The notes: a model not told the origin generated them from the letters alone. Positions 1 to 9,421 are shown, counted from the first letter of the stretch. The stretch is DNA of 64,000 nucleotides from Sphingomonadales bacterium (GCA_027486895.1 JAIXOE010000014.1:1-64000); one strand, 5' to 3'. Program-made: numbers and translations.

Positions 1-758
1 GTGAAGGGCGGGACGATCATGGACAGATCGCTCGCAAATGCGCGGAAAGGGGCAGGGTGCGCGGATGTCACGAGGCCATCCATCGCGCCGCGGACAGGCT
101 CACGCAATGTTGCGACCCACAATCCAACGAGTATGCCGGGAATGCCAACGGCAACGAATGCCGCATGCCAGCCAGCCAAACCGAGCGGACCGCCTTGCGG
201 GTAAGCTGCGTCCCAGCTTTGAACAATGAGCGCGCCTAAAAACAGCGAAACGCCGCCGCCAATATACAGTCCGGAAGAATAAATCGCGAGCGCGGTCGCG
301 CGCTGCCGTTTCGGGAAATAATCGGAAATCAGCGAATAAGCCGTGGGGCTTGCGGTTGCTTCACCAACGCCAACGCCCATGCGCGCCATGGTCAGTTCAA
401 CCTGATTGCGCGCAAAGCCCGACAAGGCGGTCATGACCGACCATAAGGCCAAGCCAATCGATAGAAGCTTCACGCGGCTCCAGTTATCGGCAAGTCGACC
501 CAAGGGGATACCGAACAGCGCGTAAAACACAGCGAAAGCTGCACCACCCAAAAAGCCCATATCGGCATCGGTCAGGCCAAGGTCCGCCTTGATATCGACG
601 GCCAAAATGCTGAGGATTTGGCGGTCAATGAAGTTGAGTATGTAGACAACAACGAGGACCATGAGAACATACCAGCTGTAGCTGCTGGCCTCAGGTGATT
701 TAACCTCTGATTGCGGAGAAATGGCGTCCTTATTTTCGCCTTCGACCGTCACACTCAC
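1..758 (-). CDS. MFS transporter, C-terminus cut off by window edge
   Basis: Inner-membrane secondary transporter of the major facilitator superfamily; substrate not predictable. Read on the minus strand from a GTG at 758 preceded by a purine-rich GGGAGAG. About 25 polar residues precede the first membrane helix, which ends in NFIDRQ; the loop after helix 2 carries the MFS motif A in the form GRLADNW. Further hydrophobic helices follow, and the frame stays open to base 1, so about 252 residues (roughly the first half) are visible. An ATG two bases upstream is out of frame and closes at once, so the GTG is preferred. It diverges from the Bax-inhibitor gene, and the 280-bp gap between them must hold both promoters; I could not assign boxes in it. 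Confidence 0.85.
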   Translation of the reverse strand, partial: MSVTVEGENKDAISPQSEVKSPEASSYSWYVLMVLVVVYILNFIDRQILSILAVDIKADLGLTDADMGFLGGAAFAVFYALFGIPLGRLADNWSRVKLLSIGLALWSVMTALSGFARNQVELTMARMGVGVGEATASPTAYSLISDYFPKRQRATALAIYSSGLYIGGGVSLFLGALIVQSWDAAYPQGGPLGLAGWHAAFVAVGIPGILVGLWVATLREPVRGAMDGLVTSAHPAPFRAFASDLSMIVPPF

Positions 759-1040
759 ATCGCTCTCCCTTAATGGCTGTTGTCGCCTTCTGTTGCTACG
801 GCTAGCAGAACAGCCAATCTGCGCAACATGAATTCCCTTTCAACTCGTCGATCTGGAAATGCGGATTTACTTGCCCGCACTAATGGCTGGCAGTCACTCG
901 CCTTTCCCAAATCTGGGTGCGATGGCGCCATTAAGCAAAAATCGGAATGCGGCTTGTCGTGTTTCTCTTGAATCTGGAACGATTTCCTCCAATATACTTC
1001 TCATGCGGCTATATTGCCGTGTTTTGAGGAGAATTAAGTC

Positions 1041-1784
1041 ATGGCACAGTGGTCCGATCCACGGGCAACCGGGACCCAGTCAAGTCTTGCAGGTGTAGGT
1101 TCACGCGCCGGCGATGTCGCTTTTGACGCTGGTCTGCGTTCGCACATGCTCAAGGTTTATAATTACATGGCGTCGGGCATTTTGCTGACCGGTGTCGTCG
1201 CAATGCTGTTCGCGCAAACCGAATTAGCGCAAAACCTTATGCTCAACCCAAGTCTGATGAGCTGGGTTATCATCTTGTCGCCGTTGGTTGTTGTGATGGC
1301 GATGAGCTTTGGCCAAGGTAAGTTTTCCGCTTCCACGCTTCAGGCGATGTTCTGGGGCTTTGCGGTCCTGATGGGCCTGTCGATGGCTCGCATTTTCATG
1401 ATGTTTACCGGCGAATCCATCGCGCAGACTTTCTTTGCAACATCGGCAGCTTTTGCCGGACTGAGCTTGTGGGCGTACACCACGAAGAAGGACATCAGCG
1501 GTTGGGGAAGTTTCTTGGTGATGGGCCTGGTCGGTTTGATCGTTGCGTCAATCGTCAACATCTTCCTTGGCTCTGACACTCTGGGTTGGGTCATCAGCTG
1601 CGCAGGTGTGCTTATCTTCGCTGGCCTGACAGCCTATGATACGCAGCGTATCAAGAGCGAGTATTTCTACCTTCAGGGTTCGGAAATGATTGGCAAGGCC
1701 GCGGTAATGGCTGCGCTGACGCTTTATCTGGACTTCATCAACATGTTCCAGTTTTTGCTGAGCTTCCTCGGTAATCGCGAATAA
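1041..1784 (+). CDS. Bax inhibitor-1/YccA family membrane protein
   Basis: A 247-residue polytopic inner-membrane protein of the BI-1 (UPF0005) family, related to E. coli YbhL/YccA; bacterial members are linked to proton/calcium leak or to modulation of the FtsH protease, but the exact role here is unknown. After a soluble stretch of about 35 residues, seven hydrophobic helices follow, with the family-type segment GLTAYDTQRIK near residue 200 and a helix ending in YLDFINMFQFLL near the C-terminus. The ATG has a good GAGGAG site nine bases upstream. Monocistronic: a strong terminator lies 33 bases after the stop. Confidence 0.93.
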   Translation: MAQWSDPRATGTQSSLAGVGSRAGDVAFDAGLRSHMLKVYNYMASGILLTGVVAMLFAQTELAQNLMLNPSLMSWVIILSPLVVVMAMSFGQGKFSASTLQAMFWGFAVLMGLSMARIFMMFTGESIAQTFFATSAAFAGLSLWAYTTKKDISGWGSFLVMGLVGLIVASIVNIFLGSDTLGWVISCAGVLIFAGLTAYDTQRIKSEYFYLQGSEMIGKAAVMAALTLYLDFINMFQFLLSFLGNRE

Positions 1785-1816
1785 GTCATCGGCTGTTCAG
1801 CTTGAACGCCTAAATA

Positions 1817-1850
1817 TGGCCCGGTGGGAAACCACTGGGCCATTTTCTTT
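1817..1850 (+). terminator. Rho-independent terminator of the Bax-inhibitor gene
   Basis: An 11-bp stem (TGGCCCGGTGG with CCACTGGGCCA, one G-T pair), GAAA loop and a TTTTCTTT tail. Confidence 0.9.
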
Positions 1851-1927
1851 GGGATTTTGTCGAACAGGGCTTTTCTTTCGGACCAAAATCCTGTTGGATT
1901 CAAGAATAGAAAATCGGAGATATGCAA

Positions 1928-2674
1928 ATGCGTCGGGGCGTGAAAAGTTTAGCTGCCATCATCTTGGTAAGTGCTGTTGCCGCTTGCGCCCCTGCGCCGG
2001 TGAAGGTTGCGCCTCCTCCAATTCCACTGCCTGCGCCGCCTCCACCTCCGCCCGCCATGCCATTGCCACCCGGTGGTGCGGCGCTGTCCATGACAATACC
2101 GCCGGTGGGCCTCGACGGCGTGCGCGTTACGCCGAACCGTGGTTTAAGCCGTGACGAGCAAATCTGGCATTTCCGATCCGCGCTGAATGTTGCCGCCTTG
2201 AATTGCCAAGGGCCAGTATGGGGTCAGATTGCAACCGAATATAACAAGTTCATTGTCATTCATAAGGTGGTCTTGTCGAAAACCAGCAAAACCGTCGACC
2301 GTGAATATGTCGCGCGATACCCTGGCAAAAACGGCTTGCGGGTCCGCGATACACGCATGACCGATTTGTATAACTACTTCGCTTTGCCGCCCGTTCGTGC
2401 CCAATATTGTGACATGTCACTGCGTAAGCTGACGGAGGCAAATACCGTGCCCACGGGGGCATTGCCGGAATATGCCATTGGCGGTCTGGCTGACATTGAT
2501 GGCGTGTTCGTCAATTTCTACGATGCATATGTGAAATATGAGCGCGATCTGGCCGACTGGAATATGAAATACGCGCCGAAACCCACTTATGCCCCGATGC
2601 CTACGTCGAACGTTGCTTCGCCGCCAGCGGCGACATCACCGGTCGCAACAACGTCGTCCTCTAAACCAGGTTAA
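1928..2674 (+). CDS. Proline-rich outer-membrane-type lipoprotein, function unknown
   Basis: A 248-residue predicted lipoprotein. The N-terminus is basic and hydrophobic and ends in a lipobox (VAAC). A proline/alanine-rich linker of about 30 residues follows, typical of a tether, then a globular domain with two cysteines (in NCQGP and QYCDM) that could pair in the periplasm, and a proline/serine/threonine-rich tail. The ATG at 1928 is chosen over the ATG at 1922 because CGGAGA abuts the earlier codon but sits about seven bases before the later one. I recognise no named domain. Confidence 0.75.
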   Translation: MRRGVKSLAAIILVSAVAACAPAPVKVAPPPIPLPAPPPPPPAMPLPPGGAALSMTIPPVGLDGVRVTPNRGLSRDEQIWHFRSALNVAALNCQGPVWGQIATEYNKFIVIHKVVLSKTSKTVDREYVARYPGKNGLRVRDTRMTDLYNYFALPPVRAQYCDMSLRKLTEANTVPTGALPEYAIGGLADIDGVFVNFYDAYVKYERDLADWNMKYAPKPTYAPMPTSNVASPPAATSPVATTSSSKPG

Positions 2675-2683
2675 TCCGCTAAA

Positions 2684-3316
2684 TTAGCTGGCTGTGCTGG
2701 ATTGTGCCTCAGCGATGAGGGTCGCATCAATGGCCTTAGCAGCGACATGTGCCGGACGTTTTGTCAGTTGATCGCTGTACCGGACAAGAGCATCGCGTTT
2801 CGGCATTGAGCCGAAAAGTACGCCCCAAATGACTTGGCTTCCGACATAAAGATCTGCACCCGTAAATCTGTTGCCGCAGACATGTTCATTGTCGCTGAAA
2901 TGCTTGTCGAGCGCATCAATAACCCGATCATAGCTGCCATAGCCGAACATCATTTCCTTTTCAGGGGCAGGATCAAACCCGGCTGAATGGTTCGTAATAG
3001 CGGCCTCGACCGGCCCTGCGGCGAAGAACATCCAACGGTAATAGCTGGCGCGTTCGGCCTCGGTTGGTTGCAGACCGCTCGCGGGGAATGCATCGGTAAG
3101 ATAGGCGCAGATGGCGGCGCATTCGGTGACAACATGACCGTTGTGGACGATTGCGGGCACCTTACCCATAGGATTGATAGCAAGATATTCTGGCGACTTC
3201 ATTGTCGTGCCATATTCCAGAATATGCTGTTCATACTCTGCGCCAACTTCGTGCAACGCCCACCGTGCGATCTGACCGCGTGACATGGGATTGGTGTAAA
3301 AATCTATCTTGGACAC
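2684..3316 (-). CDS. Glutathione S-transferase family protein
   Basis: A cytosolic GST-fold protein of 210 residues. The N-terminal thioredoxin-like domain opens KIDFYTNPMSRGQIARW, so a serine sits where many GSTs have their catalytic Ser/Cys. The cis-proline motif appears as GKVPAI, followed by TECAAICAYL for glutathione binding; the rest is the helical C-terminal domain. The GTG at 3316 is preferred because GAGGAG lies six bases upstream and the domain begins there. It lies 25 bases downstream of the CBS gene, so the two are probably cotranscribed. The physiological substrate cannot be inferred. Confidence 0.88.
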   Translation of the reverse strand: MSKIDFYTNPMSRGQIARWALHEVGAEYEQHILEYGTTMKSPEYLAINPMGKVPAIVHNGHVVTECAAICAYLTDAFPASGLQPTEAERASYYRWMFFAAGPVEAAITNHSAGFDPAPEKEMMFGYGSYDRVIDALDKHFSDNEHVCGNRFTGADLYVGSQVIWGVLFGSMPKRDALVRYSDQLTKRPAHVAAKAIDATLIAEAQSSTAS

Positions 3317-3341
3317 TGCTTGCTCCTCGCTGAATAGCCTG

Positions 3342-3770
3342 TCAGGCCATGCTGATATAATCGCGCATCGCCGCAGCTTCGGCCTCAATTTTGTCGATGC
3401 GGTGCTTTACCAAGTCGCCAATGGAGACAAAACCGACCAGGTCATTGCCTTGGATCACCGGGAGATGGCGAATTCGGCGTTTCGTCATGAGCGATAAGGC
3501 GGAAAGGATCGCCGTATCAGGCGCAACGCTTATCGCCGGAGCAGTCATTGTGTCAGCAACGGTCTTGGTAAGAAAGGCAGAACCATGCCGCGCGACACCG
3601 TAGACAATATCGCGTTCGGAAAAAATGCCGACAACCGCTTTGCCATCGACAACGGGCAAAGCACCAATCCGGTTTTCCGCAAGTCGCGCGACTACGTCAC
3701 CGACACTTTCGTGCGGCGCAGCTGTGAACACATTTACGTGATGGTTGGCCAATATCGCAGAAATCGTCAT
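3342..3770 (-). CDS. CBS-pair domain protein
   Basis: A 142-residue protein made only of two CBS motifs, a module that senses adenine nucleotides. The first repeat contains RIGALPVVDG and GIFSERDIV, the second RRIRHLPVIQGNDLVGFVSI. A GGAGAGAG site precedes the ATG. First gene of a likely two-gene unit with the GST. Stand-alone CBS pairs like this are common in alphaproteobacteria; the target is unknown. Confidence 0.88.
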   Translation of the reverse strand: MTISAILANHHVNVFTAAPHESVGDVVARLAENRIGALPVVDGKAVVGIFSERDIVYGVARHGSAFLTKTVADTMTAPAISVAPDTAILSALSLMTKRRIRHLPVIQGNDLVGFVSIGDLVKHRIDKIEAEAAAMRDYISMA

Positions 3771-3833
3771 CGACTCTCTCCCTATGTCCTTGCCCCTGAT
3801 GGAACTTATAGCATAAGGCGGCCTTATCAAGCT

Positions 3834-4133
3834 ATGACTCGCCCCTCCCGCCTCGATGATCCTGAATATGCCAACTTCGCATGGCGCCGCTATTGGCGGC
3901 TCATGCGCTGGATGTTTGGCGTCACCCTGGTTGTTACGGTGGCCGCTCTCGGTACGTTTTGGTGGCAGAATGGAATGGTCTCGATCCACTTCTTCATCGC
4001 GACCGCTGGCGCTATCACGGGGGCCATCATGTTGACAGCGGCGCTCATGGGGCTGGTGTTCTTGTCTAGTGGATCAGGCCATGACGAGGCCATTGAGGAC
4101 CCTTTCGAAGATGAGGCTGACCGTGGCGACTGA
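3834..4133 (+). CDS. Small two-helix membrane protein
   Basis: A 99-residue hypothetical protein. A basic, tryptophan-rich N-terminus (WRRYWRLMRWM) leads into two hydrophobic helices separated by a short polar segment; the tail is strongly acidic (DPFEDEADRGD) and presumably cytoplasmic. The ribosome site is weak, so the start is the least certain point. The 3' end overlaps the start of the thioesterase gene, suggesting translational coupling. No function known. Confidence 0.7.
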   Translation: MTRPSRLDDPEYANFAWRRYWRLMRWMFGVTLVVTVAALGTFWWQNGMVSIHFFIATAGAITGAIMLTAALMGLVFLSSGSGHDEAIEDPFEDEADRGD

Positions 4134-4521
4134 GCCCGTCCGCAACCTCCCGAAGCGCGCAGACCCTATATTGCGGATGATTCCGGGGCCAGCAGACATC
4201 AACGCCAATGGCCATATATTCGGCGGTTGGGTGCTTGGTGTCATGGACCAAGCTGGCGGTATTGTCGCTGGACGCATTGCACAAGGTGCGTGCGCCACCG
4301 TCGCAATCGAAAAGATGGAATTCATTGCGCCCATATTGTTACGTGACATTATCTCGGTTTATGCAACGCTTGAACGGCGTGGTCGTACCTCAATGGGTAT
4401 TCGCATTGAAGTGATCGCAACACGCGCGCGAGGCCAACAAGAAGTGAAGGTGACTGAGGGGCTATTTACCTTTGTCGCCCTAGATGACGACCACAAGCCA
4501 CGGGCACTTCCCGAAGCTTAA
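4111..4521 (+). CDS. Acyl-CoA thioesterase, hotdog fold (YciA-like)
   Basis: A cytosolic hotdog-fold thioesterase that hydrolyses acyl-CoA to free acid and CoA. The family signature is clear: DINANGHIFGGWVLGVMDQAG, split as DINANGHIFGG then WVLGVMDQAG, with the catalytic aspartate in MDQAG. Length (136 residues) fits the YciA/4HBT group. The ATG at 4111 is inside the previous gene; a GTG at 4123 preceded by GAGG is a reasonable alternative. The stop codon shares four bases with the convergent DUF4139 gene. Confidence 0.87.
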   Translation: MRLTVATEPVRNLPKRADPILRMIPGPADINANGHIFGGWVLGVMDQAGGIVAGRIAQGACATVAIEKMEFIAPILLRDIISVYATLERRGRTSMGIRIEVIATRARGQQEVKVTEGLFTFVALDDDHKPRALPEA

Positions 4522-6170
4522 TTGCGGTCCAGCTTCATTTCATAAAATAACACTGCCTCACCGTTTGCCGCGATCGTCGTTTTCCATGTTGGCACGCCGT
4601 CCACCTTGATGACGTTCTTCGGGCTGCCGCGAAGTTCATAAGGAATTTCAACCTCTACGTTTACGGGAGCTGAGCGGGCATTGGATATCTCGACTTTCCA
4701 GCGTTGCAAGCCCTTCTTCTCGGCTACACGCGTCACCAACATACGTACATCGCTTGACTGGCCGACCACCATTTCGACCTCCTCGCCAACCGCGCGATCC
4801 TTCAGTCGATATTGCCCGGCGAGCAGTGGGCCATAATTGCTGTTTTCAAAAATCATCACCTGACCTTGTGGCATGGGGAGGCCAAGGCCCTTCGCGATCT
4901 TGTTCTCGCCGCGAAGCTTGAACGTCATCGGTTGGCTTTCGCCTCCATTGTCCTCGACGCTCGCGGCATAATAATGTTCGAACACTGCGCTGGGCTTGAC
5001 CAGCATCGCGACCTGTTTTTGCCCCTTTGCATTAATCGTCACTGGTTCTGGAATGCGGTAAAGCTTGAGATCGCCCAAATCCTCTTGCTCCGCCACGATG
5101 ACAGGTACGGGGGCGGCGAGCGACATATTACGCGATTGTCGTGATGCTGTTACCATGATGCTTTCCGCATCCGCCATTTCATACATAGCTGTAGGGGCAG
5201 GTGGAGCTGGCGGTGGCGGCGGTTCATACCCAGGGCGAAAGGGAACCTGATGCGTGCGCTGCGTTGGCCAGCATTTCAACTGCAACCCGCCGCCTGTGGG
5301 TCTTGGTTGTGCGCCGCGCCGCACCCGGTTGGGCTCACCTGCAATCGCCATCGTATTGGCATTGACGAAGCTCTGGTTTCCGCCGTTCGCGATGGTCAAC
5401 CACGCGAACATATCCACTTTGCCTTTCCCGTCGCTCCCACGGTCCTGCAGTTGCGCAATGTAGTTTGCTTCCCAATCAAACCCTGCGGCCATGTAAGTTA
5501 GCGTCAGTCTGGCTGTCGTGGGCTTGTCGCTTTGCGTAATGACTGAAAGCGTCGGCTTGGCGGACAGATTTGTGGGGACATTGCCAAAACCCATCCGCTC
5601 GGGAAGGCCAGTGCAGTGCAGCGCTTCAAAACCATCGCTGGTTTGCAAGATAACGGCTCCGTTTGGGGCGGATGTTATCACCGCGGGATATGCTTGGCTT
5701 TGGCCGGTCGTTCTGTTCATTCGGGTAATCGTCACTTCACGTTTGAGATATGCATCAACCAATCCCAAAGGCGACAGCAGCCTTGCATCGCGATTCTTTT
5801 CCCTCACGCGGTTCGGCAGTCCGGTGACTATCGCGCTTTCGGGAAACATCCCCTCGGCAACGCCCTCGAACCGGACCACGGTCTCGCCCGCCGGTATCGT
5901 AACGTTCCGCGTTTCAGTGATGAGTGCGTAACCTCGCGGCCAATTGCGGTCGATTGGTCCCGCGCCTGTTTTCTCGCCCCGGTACACAGTGATCGATACG
6001 GCTTCGGGTTCAGGGGACGTGGTGACCGTCTGGGCCGCCAGCGGACAACTGGTAAGAACCGCAAGCCCTGTAAAACAGCCCGGAGCCTTGCGAAGTGCGC
6101 TTCTCAGGCCATCAGTTGCAATTGATGCGTACTTCGATGGGTTCAGTACCCCGGTTGCTTTGCAGGGCAC
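4518..6170 (-). CDS. DUF4139 domain protein, second of a tandem pair
   Basis: A 550-residue predicted secreted protein. A long N-terminal segment ends in a hydrophobic stretch and an AQ-type cleavage site near residue 48. The rest matches the gene upstream in layout: a beta-rich N-terminal half (ITVYRGEKT, then RNVTIPAGE) and a C-terminal DUF4139 region with ANYIAQL, FAWLTIANGG and a proline-rich insert (PPPPPAPPAP) that the paralogue lacks. The GTG start lies 12 bases after the stop of the upstream gene with only a weak ribosome site, so translation may depend on the first gene. DUF4139 proteins have no settled biochemical role. Confidence 0.82.
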   Translation of the reverse strand: MPCKATGVLNPSKYASIATDGLRSALRKAPGCFTGLAVLTSCPLAAQTVTTSPEPEAVSITVYRGEKTGAGPIDRNWPRGYALITETRNVTIPAGETVVRFEGVAEGMFPESAIVTGLPNRVREKNRDARLLSPLGLVDAYLKREVTITRMNRTTGQSQAYPAVITSAPNGAVILQTSDGFEALHCTGLPERMGFGNVPTNLSAKPTLSVITQSDKPTTARLTLTYMAAGFDWEANYIAQLQDRGSDGKGKVDMFAWLTIANGGNQSFVNANTMAIAGEPNRVRRGAQPRPTGGGLQLKCWPTQRTHQVPFRPGYEPPPPPAPPAPTAMYEMADAESIMVTASRQSRNMSLAAPVPVIVAEQEDLGDLKLYRIPEPVTINAKGQKQVAMLVKPSAVFEHYYAASVEDNGGESQPMTFKLRGENKIAKGLGLPMPQGQVMIFENSNYGPLLAGQYRLKDRAVGEEVEMVVGQSSDVRMLVTRVAEKKGLQRWKVEISNARSAPVNVEVEIPYELRGSPKNVIKVDGVPTWKTTIAANGEAVLFYEMKLDRN

Positions 6171-6182
6171 CCCCGGTGACCC

Positions 6183-7595
6183 TTAGTACCGGCTGTCAAA
6201 TGTGGCGGTCAGCAATGCTTTGCCATTTGCCGGCACTGGCACGTTCCATTCGACGCGATCTGCAGATATCCGTTTGCCCTCTTGGGTCTGCTCGGTGATG
6301 CGGACATCGCCCCATAAACCGTTTTGGCCCAGGTCGACGGTAATCGCGTTGTTCCGCGCATTGGTGATTTCATAGCGCATCCGCGTTTTCCATCGGTTTG
6401 ACGAAATGCGCGTGCGCTCTTCAACGACGGTTTTGATCTTCACATCAAAGGCCTCGCCGGTGCGGATCGACATTGCACTGCCCATTGGCGTAGCTTCAAT
6501 CGCGCTTTCACCGATGAACTGCGGGTCACCTCTTTTGTCGCGCATATAAACGCGCATCGTACCTGCCGGAAGCTGGTCACCCAGTCCGCCACCGCGTGAC
6601 GTCGAAAATTTCAGGACTGACGCGGCGCTCACCGCGTCGTTGGACGCTAGCCAGCCATTGTTGAACTCATATGTGCTGCGGGCAGGGGCAGCCTTTACAT
6701 CCAAGAAGCTCACCTGCTTTTGCTGCGCATTGGCGATGTTTGTGCGCTCGGCGAGCGGGTAAAGATAATAGTCGCCGAGGCGTTCGCGCTCGTTAATCTC
6801 TGTGCCCGCTTCGTCGATAGTGCCGGTCGATGCGTCCCAAGGCGTCTGGATACTGCGCCGTCCACCGCCTTGGTTCGGGTTGCCAGCAACGAGCAGCACA
6901 TTGGCCTTGTTATAGTCGGTACCGGTATTGTTGGTGAGCGTGACCCAGCCCTGAACATCGATGGTCTGCTTTGCGTCATCGAACAAAGTTACATAATCGG
7001 CAGTCCAGCCTAGGCCGGGTGTGAGATAAGTAAGCGTAGCAGGGACTGACCCACCTTTTGACTCAACGGTTACCGACAAGGTGGGGCGGGCGCGAAGGTT
7101 CGGGGGTACCTTGTCAAAAATGACGCGTACCGGCAGGCCATCGTCGCGCAGTACTTCGATCGTATCGCCTATTTGGAGGACCACGCCGCCATTTGCGGCA
7201 AGGACTTTGGCTCTGACGCGTGTTTCGGCGCCTGTTGCTACGTTGGTCCGCAATAACGTAATGGTCTGCCCCACCGCCTTTTCCATCAGCTTTGCCGGCG
7301 TCAGCAAATCATAGTCGAAATTCTGCTCGACGATACCAATGCCCGGGCCGGTAAGCGTAACGGTTTCCGCTCTGATTTGCGCGGACACGTCGGGGAACTC
7401 TTGGCGGGACCGACCAGCAGGCAATGAAACGCGCCGTGTGTCCTGGACCAGGGTTTGCCCATTTTGATAGATAGTAACAGCAACGTCACCCTGCGCTGAA
7501 GCCTGATCAAGCGCTGTGTCGTTCATTGACGCAGATTGGGCGAACAAAGGCACTGCCAGCGCTCCGCCCAGCCCAAGAAGCAGAAGTGCACGCAT
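6183..7595 (-). CDS. DUF4139 domain protein, first of a tandem pair
   Basis: A 470-residue predicted exported protein with a clean signal peptide (MRALLLLGLGGALAVPLFAQ). Mature regions parallel the downstream gene: VTIYQNGQTLVQDTR, then RPTLSVTVESKGG, LTPGLGWTADYVTL, WVTLTNNTGTDY and a C-terminal beta domain. A GGGGG site lies upstream of the ATG at 7595. The two genes form a probable operon and arose by duplication, but they have diverged strongly. Function unknown. Confidence 0.85.
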   Translation of the reverse strand: MRALLLLGLGGALAVPLFAQSASMNDTALDQASAQGDVAVTIYQNGQTLVQDTRRVSLPAGRSRQEFPDVSAQIRAETVTLTGPGIGIVEQNFDYDLLTPAKLMEKAVGQTITLLRTNVATGAETRVRAKVLAANGGVVLQIGDTIEVLRDDGLPVRVIFDKVPPNLRARPTLSVTVESKGGSVPATLTYLTPGLGWTADYVTLFDDAKQTIDVQGWVTLTNNTGTDYNKANVLLVAGNPNQGGGRRSIQTPWDASTGTIDEAGTEINERERLGDYYLYPLAERTNIANAQQKQVSFLDVKAAPARSTYEFNNGWLASNDAVSAASVLKFSTSRGGGLGDQLPAGTMRVYMRDKRGDPQFIGESAIEATPMGSAMSIRTGEAFDVKIKTVVEERTRISSNRWKTRMRYEITNARNNAITVDLGQNGLWGDVRITEQTQEGKRISADRVEWNVPVPANGKALLTATFDSRY

Positions 7596-7673
7596 CAATT
7601 GTTCCCCCGTTATAACTTCAGAGGAAGGGTATAATTTCTAATATTGCCAGAATATTAACGGCAGGGCGGGTGA

Positions 7674-8393
7674 TTATTCCGCTGCTGCCGCAACTTCATC
7701 ATCGCCGGCTGGCTTAACGCGGCGGGCGCGTGGTTTGCGCGCTGGCTTTTCGATCTCCGCGTCACTTTCGTTCGACGAAATAGCGATGGATGGCGGCAAT
7801 ACAGCGAGATCAAGACCTGCTGGCGCATCGTCTTTTTCTTCGCTGTGGTGGCGGCGCGGACCGCGATTTGCGGAACGGTTATTGGCAGGACGATCGCTAC
7901 GTTCCGTCCGTTCGGGACGGCGCGGGCGGCTTTCGCGCTGTTGTTCGCGTGGTGCGCGCTCTTCGGTTTCACCATCGTCTTGCGAAAGGGATTCGGCTTC
8001 GATTCCATCGGAAGAACCCTGATCGTCATAATTCGGCGAACGATCATCATTCTGCCAATCGTCGCGGTCTTCGCGATTATCTTCGCGTGGACGACGCTCG
8101 CCTTGCTGATCCTGACGGGCTTCTTGGCGGCCGCGGAAATCGGCGAGGACGCGGAAATAATGGTCGGCGAACTGCAGGTGATACTCAGCGTTTACGCGGT
8201 CACCGTTGAATTGCGCGTCTTGCGCCAGCTTTTTGTATTTCTCCAGCATCTGCGCTGCGTTTCCGCGCGCACGATTGTCGATCTGGTTCTGATAGTCGAA
8301 ACCGCTGCGATTGTTGTTTTGCTGACGATTATTATTGTTGTTGCGGCCACGGCGACGATTGTTGTTTTGCTGCTGCCTGTTGTTGATATTCAT
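7674..8393 (-). CDS. DUF4167 domain protein, low-complexity Asn/Arg N-terminus
   Basis: A 239-residue protein typical of alphaproteobacteria. It opens with about 30 residues of Asn, Gln and Arg, followed by the conserved DUF4167 core (RGNAAQMLEKYKKLAQDA, then RVNAEYHLQFADHYFRVL). The remainder is highly charged and disordered (Arg/Glu/Asp), ending in a Lys/Arg-rich stretch and an alanine tail. The composition suggests RNA binding, an inference only. The start at 8393 follows family practice; an in-frame ATG at 8420 is possible. It lies downstream of prmC on the same strand, a common alphaproteobacterial arrangement. Confidence 0.85.
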   Translation of the reverse strand: MNINNRQQQNNNRRRGRNNNNNRQQNNNRSGFDYQNQIDNRARGNAAQMLEKYKKLAQDAQFNGDRVNAEYHLQFADHYFRVLADFRGRQEARQDQQGERRPREDNREDRDDWQNDDRSPNYDDQGSSDGIEAESLSQDDGETEERAPREQQRESRPRRPERTERSDRPANNRSANRGPRRHHSEEKDDAPAGLDLAVLPPSIAISSNESDAEIEKPARKPRARRVKPAGDDEVAAAAE

Positions 8394-8563
8394 CAGGGCT
8401 GACCCGTCCTCTTTTAGCATTTTAATATTGCAGAAAGCCCCAAAACCCAGCCTCTGGGTTACGCCAAGGTCAGCCGAGACCTTGTAAATTTTCCAACTGC
8501 GCTGGGGGCGGCTTCGCGCGAAAACGACGTAAATTACGGGTTTTGCTGCGATGCTCTTTAGCG

Positions 8564-9421
8564 TTAGCGGTTCGGTTCGTTGATTCCAAGCGAAAAGCGC
8601 AAGGCGCGTGGATTGCCGGAAAGGTCGTGGGTTAATTCGGAGGAAAATCCTGCGTCGGTTCCCAATTTTTCGACAGTTTTTGACTGGTTGAATCCGATTT
8701 CGAAAATCGCGAATCCGTTGGTTTTTAGCAGTTTTTCGAGGGTTTTTAAAAGTATGCGATAGTCGCGCAGACCGTCGGGGCCGGCGAAGAGGGCGCTGTG
8801 GGGTTCGTGGCGGGCGACCATGGGTGCAAGCGGGGTTTCGTCCTCGATATAGGGCGGGTTGCACAAAATGAGGTCGAATTGCCCCAGACCGTCGGCCCAT
8901 CCGTCCAAAGTCCAATCTCGGCGCTCGAAGTCTGCGCGGGCCGCCAGCCCCAGCCGCGCAGCGTTGCCCGATGCGACCGCCAGAGCCGCCGCGCTGGCAT
9001 CAATGCCGACACCTTCCGCGTCCCCAAAAACCGACAAGGCCGCGAGCAACAATGCCCCCGACCCCGTGCCAAGGTCCAATATCCGCGCCGGCGCATCCCG
9101 CCCCGCAAAGCCCGCTATCGCCACCTCAATCAAGGTCTCGCTGTCCGAACGCGGGATCAGCACATCGGGCGTCACATGCAGGTCGAGGTCCCAAAACGCC
9201 TGCATTCCGGTGATATAGGCCACTGGTTCATCCGCCACCCGCCGCGCCAGCATCGCCGCAAAGCCCGCAGGCACATCAAGATCGTGCTGCCGCAACAACA
9301 TTGCCGACCGGTCGATCCCCAAGGCATGCGCCATCAACAACTCCGCATCCAGACGCGGAGTCGCGCTGACGGGCGTCAGGGCATCGGTCGCATCGCGCAA
9401 GGGAAGGGCAAGGCCATTCAT
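8564..9421 (-). CDS. prmC: Release factor glutamine methyltransferase PrmC (HemK)
   Basis: SAM-dependent enzyme that methylates the glutamine of the GGQ loop in peptide release factors RF1 and RF2, acting in the cytosol. The 285-residue protein has the N-terminal helical domain, the linker DVLIPRSDSETLIE (family usually PRPETE), SAM motif I DLGTGSGA near residues 116-123 and the substrate-binding NPPY at 188-191. The ATG at 9421 is preceded by a G-rich site; a longer start at 9466 is possible but does not fit the family length. prfA, the usual upstream partner, is absent here: the next gene diverges. Confidence 0.93.
   Translation of the reverse strand: MNGLALPLRDATDALTPVSATPRLDAELLMAHALGIDRSAMLLRQHDLDVPAGFAAMLARRVADEPVAYITGMQAFWDLDLHVTPDVLIPRSDSETLIEVAIAGFAGRDAPARILDLGTGSGALLLAALSVFGDAEGVGIDASAAALAVASGNAARLGLAARADFERRDWTLDGWADGLGQFDLILCNPPYIEDETPLAPMVARHEPHSALFAGPDGLRDYRILLKTLEKLLKTNGFAIFEIGFNQSKTVEKLGTDAGFSSELTHDLSGNPRALRFSLGINEPNR

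Noticed and set aside
966-1040. EcfG-type promoter before the Bax-inhibitor gene (GGAAC at about 977)
   Set aside because: No CGTT-like -10 at 16-17 bases, so the match is probably chance.
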